The notes beneath the pieces are model-generated. The model was not told the DNA's origin and ran no database searches. It saw nothing but the letters and a program-made list of their open reading frames with translations. Shown here one piece after another: positions 12,765 through 19,536 of a stretch of 25,080 nucleotides of DNA. Numbering within the stretch: the stretch's first letter is position 1; each line of letters starts with the position of its first letter. The stretch comes from a virus, in the IMG/VR virus record IMGVR_UViG_3300034068_000868, positions 1 through 25,080 of that record, one strand, 5' to 3'. The position numbers and the translations under genes were made by a program.

Positions 12765-15423
12765 TACCGAAAGTATCCCACACGGGTTGAAGGGCGATGA
12801 CGGCCATTGGGTAAGGGGCAGTTTGCCTCAGAGTCACATCGGCGTCGAGACCGAACGCTCCGGCGAGGATCATTTTCTGGTCGCCGGTGGAAACCGTGTC
12901 GGCGAGGGCATACCACTCGCCGTTGTTCGTGCGGATTTCTCCTCCCCGGCTTTTGTAGAGGCGGGCGATGATTTTGTGGATGCGCTTCTTGCGGCCTTGT
13001 GAGGAACCGTCTTCCAAATCCATGTCGAGCTTCATGGGTGTGAGGGTGCTGGTGTAGGCCAAGCCGACATAGCCTGCGGCTGCGACTGGGACGGTGATCG
13101 CTGCGCTGGCGACCGTGCGGGTGACGGGGGCTTGGCCGTCTTGCATGACGGTGACGGTCTTGCCGTTGAAACGGTCGAGACCGGAGACCGTGCGGCCTGC
13201 CGCCCCGGAGACGAAGGCGACATGGCCGTCGAGGTAGCGCCATGAGGCGGCGGTCTGGTCGTCGAGGTATTTGCGCCAGAGGAGTGGGAACCGCTCGATG
13301 GTGCGGTAGGTCTGCCCGGAGACGGTGCGCTTGACGACCATCCAGACCTCATCCTCCGTGCCGTTGCCGTAGATGGTGGCAACCGATTCGACATCGGCAT
13401 CGTCGCCGATGACATGGCGATGCCAGCCGACGACCTTCTGGTCGCGCTCGTAGGTCATGGCGATGAGCGTGCCATCGCCGCGCACGCACCACAGGATGGC
13501 GTCGGGTTGTTGCTGGTAGGCGATCTCGACGATTTCGCCACTGGTGATGTGTTCGGCCAACAAGGTGAGGTCCGGCGCGACCCATCCGTCTTTGTTGAGT
13601 TCGTAGACGAGTTCGCGCACCTTGCGTCCGTTGCGCTGGACGAAGAGGAGGACATCGTTGACCAGCGCGGCCCGCATGTATTTGCTGCCGTAGGAAGACT
13701 GCCGGTTCGCCTGCACATTGGTGGATGAAAGCGAGGCCGAGGAGTCGGCGCTGCCGATGGTCCACTCGTCGCCGGATGTGCCGATGAGGAGTTGGCTCTG
13801 CGAATACATCCAATTGATGCGGTTGCCCTCGGAGGCGGCGAGGGTGAATTGCACGGCATCGCTTGCGGTGACGCCGGTCTTGAAGTTCTCGAAATTGTCA
13901 ATCTGACTGCACCAGATCGTGTTTGGCTGGGAGGATGTGCCGCCGAAGCAGAGGCGCTGTTCGTGCATGGCGACTGAGCGCGGGTAGCCGCGCTTGGCAG
14001 AGAATGCCGCTTCGGACCAGAACAGGGTCTTCGCTCCGTTTCGGGCAGAAGCGGATAGCCAGCGGGTCACATTGGCTCCGGCTTTTGTTGAGGATGTCAA
14101 CCCATTTTGGATAATCCACTTGGTGACATCGAAGGTTGCGGTCGATGTGTGAGGCGTTGTGCATTTGTAATTTGCACCGCCCTGCGTGACATAATCTCCG
14201 ACGACATAAACGGTCGATGCCGCCCAAGTCGCCATGTAGGTGTCCACGATGGTCACCAGACCTCCGGTGCGGAAATCCGAGCTTTCGATGACGGCGCGGC
14301 CCTTGGTGTTGGAGGTGTAGTTGAGGACTCGGATGAGCATGCCGCAGCGGGCGCTTTCCGTTCCCGTGGTGATGATGTTGGATTCGCCGGAGGCGCGGTC
14401 GTATTCCTTCACGACCTCCATTTGGCTGATGTTTTCGATATAGGCAAACGGACAGGTTGTGGCTCCGCTGTTTGCGACAGGGTAAGTATAGGCGTCCTCA
14501 CTGGTCACCGTGATCGTCGCCAGACTGGTTCTGCCTGTGTGAAATGGGGCTGTATTTCCGGAAGCATTGATGGCCAGCAGGTCGCCGGTGTTGTAGCCAT
14601 GGGCGGCATGCGAGACGGTGGCGGTCGCGCCGGAGCGGGTGAGGGTTCCTGTCTGCGTGTATCCCTTCTCCATTTTGTCGTTCGGGTAGCGCAGGATTTG
14701 AATTGAGGCGTCCCAGATACCGAAGGTCGTGAAAGTCCAGTCTCCCTCGACATCCATGAGATCGCTGAGGTAGTTCCCGGCGATGTCCACCGACACGGTG
14801 GCGAGCGGGCGTTTCCACTCCAGCGCCCACTGCCCGCCGTTCATGCTGTCGTCGAAGATAGGGGTGGATGCGGTGAGTGTCGTGTAGCCAAGTTCGCTGG
14901 AAACCCGAATCGTGGTGTCCGTGGTGTTCTGCTCAAACAACGGGGGGTAGTCGAATAGAACATCCTCAAAAGTCCAATTGTTGTCGGCGAGGCGGGAGAG
15001 CTTGCGCGGCGGGTAGTTCGCATGGGCGAAATACATGAGATCGTTGATCTGCACGAACTGGACTTCGCGCAGGTGCGCTCCGACATACGGGTGGGTCACT
15101 TCCAAAATGCCGCCAGAGGCGTTGGTCTGGAGTTGTCCGGTCGCCGCGCTCCAGAAGCGCAGGTAGCCTACTCCCATTTCGAGGATGAACCGGGTGGTGG
15201 TGCTGAAGTTGAAGCCGATGAGGCGGACCTCGCCTGCGGCGGGGTTTTTGGGCGGGCCGCGAAACTCTGTGCCGGGGCGGCGGATGACGCCGCCGTAGGG
15301 GAGGATTTGGAAGTTCTCCAGCGTGCGGCAGGCGCTGCGGTATTTCTCCAGGCTCGTCCGGGCGTCGATGAAGGGGGAGACTTCACCGGCGTTGAAGGAG
15401 GGGTAGAAATCGAACTTCGGCAT
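12757..15423 (-). CDS. gp12-like tail nozzle protein (tail tubular B) with extra modules
   Basis: This 888-residue protein opens with FNAGEVSPFIDARTSLEKY and GGVIRRPGTEF (about 44-54), the signature of a widespread family of podovirus tail proteins. The segment at about 480-600 (MHEQRLCFGG, QPNTIWCSQIDNFENF, LIGTSGDEWTIGS, VNDVLLFVQR) follows the order of T7 gp12 (RNRLGFLSGENI.., LIWSDEAQFVL). Two modules look inserted: an Ig-like repeat with SGATATVSHAAHGYNTGD at about 265-316, and a chitin-binding-3-like motif with WAASTVYVVGDYV and ANYKCTTPH at about 400-437. T7 gp12 forms a hexameric nozzle below the gp11 ring, and the same role is inferred here. The gene follows the small membrane coiled-coil gene after four bases. 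GGAGG lies 12 bases before the ATG. Confidence 0.75.
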   Translation of the reverse strand: MPKFDFYPSFNAGEVSPFIDARTSLEKYRSACRTLENFQILPYGGVIRRPGTEFRGPPKNPAAGEVRLIGFNFSTTTRFILEMGVGYLRFWSAATGQLQTNASGGILEVTHPYVGAHLREVQFVQINDLMYFAHANYPPRKLSRLADNNWTFEDVLFDYPPLFEQNTTDTTIRVSSELGYTTLTASTPIFDDSMNGGQWALEWKRPLATVSVDIAGNYLSDLMDVEGDWTFTTFGIWDASIQILRYPNDKMEKGYTQTGTLTRSGATATVSHAAHGYNTGDLLAINASGNTAPFHTGRTSLATITVTSEDAYTYPVANSGATTCPFAYIENISQMEVVKEYDRASGESNIITTGTESARCGMLIRVLNYTSNTKGRAVIESSDFRTGGLVTIVDTYMATWAASTVYVVGDYVTQGGANYKCTTPHTSTATFDVTKWIIQNGLTSSTKAGANVTRWLSASARNGAKTLFWSEAAFSAKRGYPRSVAMHEQRLCFGGTSSQPNTIWCSQIDNFENFKTGVTASDAVQFTLAASEGNRINWMYSQSQLLIGTSGDEWTIGSADSSASLSSTNVQANRQSSYGSKYMRAALVNDVLLFVQRNGRKVRELVYELNKDGWVAPDLTLLAEHITSGEIVEIAYQQQPDAILWCVRGDGTLIAMTYERDQKVVGWHRHVIGDDADVESVATIYGNGTEDEVWMVVKRTVSGQTYRTIERFPLLWRKYLDDQTAASWRYLDGHVAFVSGAAGRTVSGLDRFNGKTVTVMQDGQAPVTRTVASAAITVPVAAAGYVGLAYTSTLTPMKLDMDLEDGSSQGRKKRIHKIIARLYKSRGGEIRTNNGEWYALADTVSTGDQKMILAGAFGLDADVTLRQTAPYPMAVIALQPVWDTFGNE

Positions 15424-15427
15424 GGGG

Positions 15428-15697
15428 TTATTTTGCCTCCAGCTTGCGCTCGACTCGCTCGATGACGGCTTTGGCCGAGGCGATGACTTGGAGCATTTCT
15501 TGGTTGGCGGTTTTCAAATGGCTCACGAATTCAGCGGTCTGGCCATCCATGCGGTCTTGGAGGGTGTCTAAGCGGGCCGTGAAATAGCGAAACAACACGC
15601 CGATGGCCGCGAGGCCGATGACGAGAAGCGCCACAAAGAGCCACCGGTCGGATTGACCGGCGGCAAAGTTTGTGGCGTCGATGAGGTGTTGATCCAT
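15428..15697 (-). CDS. Single-pass membrane protein with coiled coil
   Basis: The product is 89 residues. A short polar N-terminus ends in DR, followed by one clear transmembrane segment at residues 19-36 (WLFVALLVIGLAAIGVLF). A charged, heptad-like helix (about 42-88) contains LDTLQDRMDGQTAEF and AVIERVERKLEAK. The ATG overlaps the adhesin stop as TAATG, so it is translationally coupled to it; a longer open frame reaching 16300 is rejected because it overlaps the adhesin and is His/Arg-rich. N-anchor plus periplasmic coiled coil is the topology of an inner-membrane spanin (Rz), and it would complement the orphan Rz1-like lipoprotein. It is far from the lysis genes, however. It could instead be a tail-associated or superinfection protein. 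No family is recognised. Confidence 0.7.
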   Translation of the reverse strand: MDQHLIDATNFAAGQSDRWLFVALLVIGLAAIGVLFRYFTARLDTLQDRMDGQTAEFVSHLKTANQEMLQVIASAKAVIERVERKLEAK

Positions 15698-17526
15698 TAG
15701 CTGTTGGCTTGGGCGAGGAGGTTGCCGACGATGGCGGTGGTCGCGGTGTTGTTGATGCGGTCCACATTGATGGCATCGGTTTTGGCTTTGATGGCGGTGA
15801 CATCCGAGGCCAGCGTGCCGGAGGCTGCGCGACTTGCCACATTTGTGTCGAGGCGATTGAGTTCGGTGGTTAGCTCGGTTCTGACTTGTGTGGCGATGGC
15901 GGCTGCGGTAGGCACGGTGGGCGCGTTGGTCAATGTGGTGACCGTGGCGAGGGTGCCGGATGGTGCCAGACGGCTGGAGACCGTTGCGTCGAGGTTTGCG
16001 AGCTTGGTGCTGTTGGCGTCCATCTCTTGGCGGATTTGCACGACGCTGGGGGCGCTGGATGTCGTGAGCGACCGAGTCGCATAGTCCCAGACATCCGAGG
16101 CGCTGATGCCTGCGCCTGCTGTGAGCGTGCGAGTGGCTGCGCCCCACACGGCGCTTGCCACGGCTGCGGGATCGAGGACGGCTGTGCCGGTGGTTTGCAT
16201 GTTGGCCCCTGTGCCTGCGGTGGCACTGTGGGTGGCAGGGACGGTAAATGTCACCGAGGTGCCGGAGACGATGGAGGCGATAGTGTAGGTGCCATTCCAT
16301 TCGGAGTTGAATGCGCCGGTGACGGTGATCTGGTCGCCTGCGACGAACGGGTAGCTGTAGGAGAGCGTGGCCGTGGCGGTGGTGCCGCTGCGGGTGGCGG
16401 TAAAGGGCATCGACGGGCCGTAGTCCACATTCAATGCCACCGAGCCGCGTGCTGGGACGGTGAGGCGGCCGGTGTAGTTGCCATTTGCGTAAACAACGCC
16501 GGATCGCACATCGGTGGCGGCTGGGCTGCCAAAGATCGTGTTGTCGGCGGTGAACATATCGACATAGCTGCCAATGCCGTTGAGCGCGTAGCGGGTGTAA
16601 GCCAGAGTTGGGGTGGTATCCAAAAGAATGCGCGGAGCGGAAATCGGCAGTGTGCCATTCGAGGAATAGATGAAGCTGCCGGAGGCTTTGACCGTGCCAT
16701 TGTTGGAAATCGCATTGAATCCATTCGTGGCTGTGCAGTTGCCAACAACGGTCACCGTTCCTGCGGAGGCGTTGATTCCAATGGCGGACGCGCTGGCTGT
16801 GACATTTCCATTGACAAGCAAAGTGCCTGCCGCGTTTTGGAAAACTCCATTACCCGCGCCAGTCGAAGTCACATTGCCATTCTGAATATTGACAACGCCT
16901 GTGGATATGTTGGCTAGGCCGTGGTTTGGGTTCACCGTTCCTGTGACATTTCCTGAGACGACATTGATCGTTCCGACTCCTTTATTGACAACGGCTGTTC
17001 CTCCTAAGCTATCAGTGCCTGACGAGCCGCTGCCTCCCGTCAGATTGCCGGTGATGTTGATGGTGCCAGCACTGCTTAAATACACCGCATGTCCAGCATT
17101 TCCGCTGCTGCCTAAACCGTTGCAGTTTCCCGTGATGTTTAATGTGCCAGAGCCGGAATTTCGAATGGCATGCTGGCCGCCTATCGTTCCAGCTGTAATA
17201 GTCCCAGAGATGATGCTCGCAGAGGTGGTTCCAGAATAGAGAATCGTCGGCGCAGCGTTGGCTCCTCCGGTAATGGAGGTCGAGGTGACCGTGAATCCAT
17301 CGTTGAGATTGAAAGTGCCTGCGACTGCGGCGCTGGTGCCTCCTCCGACAAACGAGGCGGTGATCGCTGCGTTGCTAATGAGGTTGACATTCACATTCTG
17401 GTCGATAGTGACCGTGAAACCGTTGGAATAAATGTTGTGACCTTCCCCATCTGGGGGGGCTGCTCCGCCGCCCCATGTGGCCCCAGCTGACCAGTTTCCT
17501 GTTACGACTGCGCGATAGTTTGCCAT
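15697..17526 (-). CDS. Beta-helical adhesin / tail spike-like protein
   Basis: The 609-residue product is Gly/Thr/Asn/Ser-rich. The N-terminus (residues 1-45; NWSAGATWGGGAAPPDGE, then FTVTIDQNV) resembles the cap that starts many secreted beta-helices. Residues about 60-300 hold imperfect short repeats such as GTINITGNL, GVVNIQNGNV, GTLLVNGNV and GTVTVVGNC, which predict a right-handed beta-helix. Residues about 378-442 form an Ig-like unit related to one in the gp12-like protein. The next part has VASAVWGAATRTLTAG and VWDYATRSLT, motifs common in phage fibre-associated proteins, and the C-terminal 120 residues look helical and may trimerise. AAGGA lies nine bases before the ATG. Its place in the fibre cassette suggests host-surface binding. 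No depolymerase active site is recognised. Confidence 0.65.
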   Translation of the reverse strand: MANYRAVVTGNWSAGATWGGGAAPPDGEGHNIYSNGFTVTIDQNVNVNLISNAAITASFVGGGTSAAVAGTFNLNDGFTVTSTSITGGANAAPTILYSGTTSASIISGTITAGTIGGQHAIRNSGSGTLNITGNCNGLGSSGNAGHAVYLSSAGTINITGNLTGGSGSSGTDSLGGTAVVNKGVGTINVVSGNVTGTVNPNHGLANISTGVVNIQNGNVTSTGAGNGVFQNAAGTLLVNGNVTASASAIGINASAGTVTVVGNCTATNGFNAISNNGTVKASGSFIYSSNGTLPISAPRILLDTTPTLAYTRYALNGIGSYVDMFTADNTIFGSPAATDVRSGVVYANGNYTGRLTVPARGSVALNVDYGPSMPFTATRSGTTATATLSYSYPFVAGDQITVTGAFNSEWNGTYTIASIVSGTSVTFTVPATHSATAGTGANMQTTGTAVLDPAAVASAVWGAATRTLTAGAGISASDVWDYATRSLTTSSAPSVVQIRQEMDANSTKLANLDATVSSRLAPSGTLATVTTLTNAPTVPTAAAIATQVRTELTTELNRLDTNVASRAASGTLASDVTAIKAKTDAINVDRINNTATTAIVGNLLAQANS

Positions 17527-17529
17527 GGC

Positions 17530-17811
17530 TTAGAGTCCTTTCGAGAGGATGAATTTTTGGATGGCCGCGCTGATTTCGGCGACGGTGGTGAGGGTGGGCG
17601 CGTCGGAGCCGGAGAGGGAGCCGAGGGCGATGTTGATGGAATGCTCCTGCGCTTGTTCGACCTCATCTCCCTCGATGCGGGTGGGGATGAAACGGGCGGC
17701 GATGGACGCATCGCTGGAGCCGTCTGGTAGATACTTTCCGTTTATGGCGAGGTTGAGCGAAAAAAGGTCGAAAGACTTTTCTCCGATAACGATGGGGTTG
17801 GTAGCGTTCAT
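17530..17811 (-). CDS. Small tail/fibre-cassette protein, function unknown
   Basis: This 93-residue protein contains VIGEKSFDLFSLNLAINGKYLPDGSSDASIAARFIPTRI-type sequence in its first half, alternating hydrophobic and polar residues as in beta structure, and a short helical C-terminus (VAEISAAIQKFILSKGL). There is no signal peptide, membrane segment or catalytic motif. It lies between two adhesin or fibre genes, three bases before one and 19 bases after the other, so a role in tail or fibre assembly is inferred. No Shine-Dalgarno sequence is seen before the ATG. Confidence 0.6.
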   Translation of the reverse strand: MNATNPIVIGEKSFDLFSLNLAINGKYLPDGSSDASIAARFIPTRIEGDEVEQAQEHSINIALGSLSGSDAPTLTTVAEISAAIQKFILSKGL

Positions 17812-17830
17812 GGTGTTTGGATTTTTTGGG

Positions 17831-18199
17831 TTAAGAAAATTGGAGGTTTGTTTTGTTCGACCACGCGCCGGTGGCGCTGGCTTCGGTGCTGGTGGTGCCT
17901 GCGGAGTTGAAGATGGTTCGGACGATCTCCCATGCGGTGGCGTCGAAGACGCTGCCGGAATTGGGGAAGGCCGAGTAGAGGAGGTAGCCGAGGTAGGTGG
18001 TGTCGCCGATGAGGTCGAACATCCACAGCCGGTCGGGGGCTTCCTTTGCGCCTGCGAGTTTGTAGGTTTCGCCAGTGGCAGGGTTCCGAGTGTAAATCTT
18101 GCGGTCGGCGTGGTTGATGACGACCTCGCCGAAGGCCAGATCGGTAGGAATGCTCCCAGCGACCGTGCTTTTTCTCAGAATGATTTTCGGATTTGCCAT
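17831..18199 (-). CDS. Short fibre-like protein with Mtd-N-type head
   Basis: This 122-residue protein begins MANPKIILRKSTVAGSIPTD followed by LAFGEVVINHADRKIYTRNP. This is the KRS..G..P..L..GE..IN....K.Y pattern found at the N-terminus of many phage fibres, where it attaches the fibre to the particle (related to the major tropism determinant N-terminal domain). The C-terminal half (FPNSGSVFDATAWEIV, STEASATGAW) is short and has no coiled coil, so this may be a stub fibre or an adaptor. The start has no Shine-Dalgarno sequence. A perfect 9-bp hairpin lies 15 bases upstream, and a degenerate copy of the 15-base motif lies 109 bases upstream inside the preceding gene. Confidence 0.65.
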   Translation of the reverse strand: MANPKIILRKSTVAGSIPTDLAFGEVVINHADRKIYTRNPATGETYKLAGAKEAPDRLWMFDLIGDTTYLGYLLYSAFPNSGSVFDATAWEIVRTIFNSAGTTSTEASATGAWSNKTNLQFS

Positions 18200-18214
18200 G
18201 TTTGCGAAGGGTTG

Positions 18215-18239
18215 CCGCCGGGGGATCGAACCCCGGCGG
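18215..18239 (-). other. Perfect 9-bp hairpin with tRNA T-loop-like loop
   Basis: The minus strand reads CCGCCGGGG, loop TTCGATC, CCCCGGCGG. The 7-base loop matches the TTCRANY consensus of a tRNA T-arm closed by a G-C pair, but the stem is nine pairs rather than five and no complete tRNA fits in the 52-base gap. There is no T-run after it, so it is a poor intrinsic terminator. It may be a processing, stability or protein-binding element in the fibre mRNA. Confidence 0.7.
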
Positions 18240-18251
18240 ACTTGGGTGGGA

Positions 18252-19226
18252 TCAGTAAGTTCCGCCGTCGATCTCTGTCTCCAAAGCGGTCAGCCTATTC
18301 CCCAGTGAGGTATCAGCCGAAGCACGGGTCGATGCTTCTGAGGATACTGCGTTGGAGCGATTTGTGATCTCTGAGGCGAGGTCCGCTTCGACGGTATTGA
18401 TGTCGCTCTCGGCTGCGGAAACCCGCGAGGCCAAGGCTGTGGCTGCTGTCTCGATGTCCGAAATGTCCGAGGCGAGGGCCGCTTCGGCGGCGGTGGCCCG
18501 TGAAACTTCCGAGGCGAGGGCGGATGATGTCGAGGAGGTGAGCGAGGAGATCGCCGAGGTGCGATTCGTGATCTCAGTCGCGAGGTCGGCGGCGATGACT
18601 CCTTCGGCTGCGGTCGCACGCGAAACCTCATCGCTCAGTCCGGAGGAGGCGCTGGAAGCGAGGGAGGTGATGGCTCCGTTGAGGTTGGAATCTGCCGTTT
18701 GGAAAGCGGCGACGACTTCCGAGAGCGAATCAAGGGCTGGCCCCTCCACATTCGAGAGGACATTGTCAATCCTCACACCGAGAGCGACTTCCGCTGCGGT
18801 GGCGCGGGAAACCTCTCCGGAGAGGCTTGTGCTGAGAGCGCCTTCTGCGGCAGTGGCGCGGGTGACTTCCCCGGCGAGGTTTGTGGTCAATGTCGCATCG
18901 CTGGAGATGCGTGCGGCGGATTCCGTGGCGAGATTGCTCGCGGCGGTGGCTGCGGCTGCGGAGACCGCAGAAGCACGATCCGAAACCTCTGTTGCGAGAT
19001 TCGATGTCAACGTGGCGTCCGCTGCGGAGCGAAGCGCGGCTTCTGCGGCAACGGCTGCGTCAGTGTAAGTCTTTTTCGCAAAGACATTTTCACCGCCGAT
19101 GACGAGCGGGCCTTCTGCTGTTCCTACGAACAGGCTCTTGTTGAGTGTGTCGATGGCGAGTTCGCCAGCGGAAAGATTTTGTGGCGAACCACTTCCGCGT
19201 TTGATTTTCAGGATGGGATTGGGCAT
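18252..19226 (-). CDS. Coiled-coil tail fibre
   Basis: The 324-residue product starts with PILKIKRGSGSPQNLSAGELAID...LFVG...GPLVIGG (residues 3-45), the Mtd-N-like attachment domain shared with the next gene. From about residue 55 it is an Ala/Ser-rich helix with a recurrent unit: EVTRATAAE, EVSRATAAE (three times), and related ATEITNR and ATESAAR segments, alternating with SNLATE-type spacers. This is a long trimeric coiled-coil shaft. A short region (about 150-185) with NVEGPALDSLSEVVAAFQTADSN-like sequence interrupts the repeats. The protein ends ETEIDGGTY without a globular tip, so the receptor-binding tip may come from a neighbouring protein. A hairpin-forming copy of the 15-base motif ends 23 bases before the start, suggesting its own promoter. 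Confidence 0.75.
   Translation of the reverse strand: MPNPILKIKRGSGSPQNLSAGELAIDTLNKSLFVGTAEGPLVIGGENVFAKKTYTDAAVAAEAALRSAADATLTSNLATEVSDRASAVSAAAATAASNLATESAARISSDATLTTNLAGEVTRATAAEGALSTSLSGEVSRATAAEVALGVRIDNVLSNVEGPALDSLSEVVAAFQTADSNLNGAITSLASSASSGLSDEVSRATAAEGVIAADLATEITNRTSAISSLTSSTSSALASEVSRATAAEAALASDISDIETAATALASRVSAAESDINTVEADLASEITNRSNAVSSEASTRASADTSLGNRLTALETEIDGGTY
18309..18323 (-). promoter_or_regulatory. 15-base motif copy 4, at the end of the fibre gene
   Basis: Minus-strand GCTTCGGCTGATACC has three mismatches to consensus. It encodes ASADT near the fibre C-terminus and is 109 bases before the next start (18199), so it could drive that gene or be a chance or decayed match. It is the weakest copy. 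Confidence 0.25.
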
Positions 19227-19249
19227 TTGATTTATTTGGTTGTTGGTTT

Positions 19250-19264
19250 GGTATCAGTCAAAAC
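19250..19264 (-). promoter_or_regulatory. 15-base motif copy 5, upstream of the fibre gene
   Basis: Exact consensus GTTTTGACTGATACC on the minus strand, in the 70-base gap between a small fibre-accessory gene and the coiled-coil fibre. The surrounding bases make a 5-bp hairpin (19254-19267; TCAGT, loop, ACTGA). An 11-base direct repeat GTTGGTTTGGT flanks it at 19242-19252 and 19271-19281. Confidence 0.6.
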
Positions 19265-19296
19265 TGACGGGTTGGTTTGGTGTTATGGGGAAAGTT

Positions 19297-19536
19297 TTAG
19301 AAGGCTCCGCAGTCGATGGTCTCGACCATGAGTCGGTAGGTGCTGGCGGCGGCGTCCCAGAGCCATTGCACATGGGTGTCCTGCGCGTGGTAGATGCGGG
19401 CCTCCTTGCCGGGCTGCGGGAAGTCGGCGGCGCTGGGGTAGATGACGAGCTGCTTGATGCTGTCCTCTGGCAGGACGATTGTGAACTGGGAGAGGTCCAG
19501 TTGCTGGGTGATGTTGGTCTCGGTGATCGTCGTCAT
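19297..19536 (-). CDS. Small fibre-accessory protein
   Basis: This 79-residue protein begins MTTITETNITQQLDLSQFTI. Its second half, SAADFPQPGKEARIYHAQDTHVQWLWDA, fits the FP..G....IY.A.DT...Y.WDG..Y motif repeated in many phage tail-fibre and receptor-binding proteins. There is no membrane segment. Its ATG overlaps the stop of the third gp11-like gene (ATGA), so it is coupled to it. After its stop a 70-base gap carries a copy of the 15-base motif. It may form a short connector between tail and fibre. Confidence 0.65.
   Translation of the reverse strand: MTTITETNITQQLDLSQFTIVLPEDSIKQLVIYPSAADFPQPGKEARIYHAQDTHVQWLWDAAASTYRLMVETIDCGAF

Noticed and set aside
17006-17020. Possible extra motif copy (CTATCAGTGCCTGAC on plus)
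   Set aside because: Only TATCAGT is shared; the CAAAAC part is missing.
18200-18251. tRNA gene suggested by the T-loop-like hairpin
   Set aside because: The gap is only 52 bases, the stem is nine rather than five pairs, and there is no anticodon arm or CCA-ready acceptor stem.
18252-19226. Regular repeats resembling a CRISPR or tandem DNA array
   Set aside because: The periodicity comes from coiled-coil codons (RATAAE units) in the fibre gene. There are no constant repeats with unique spacers.
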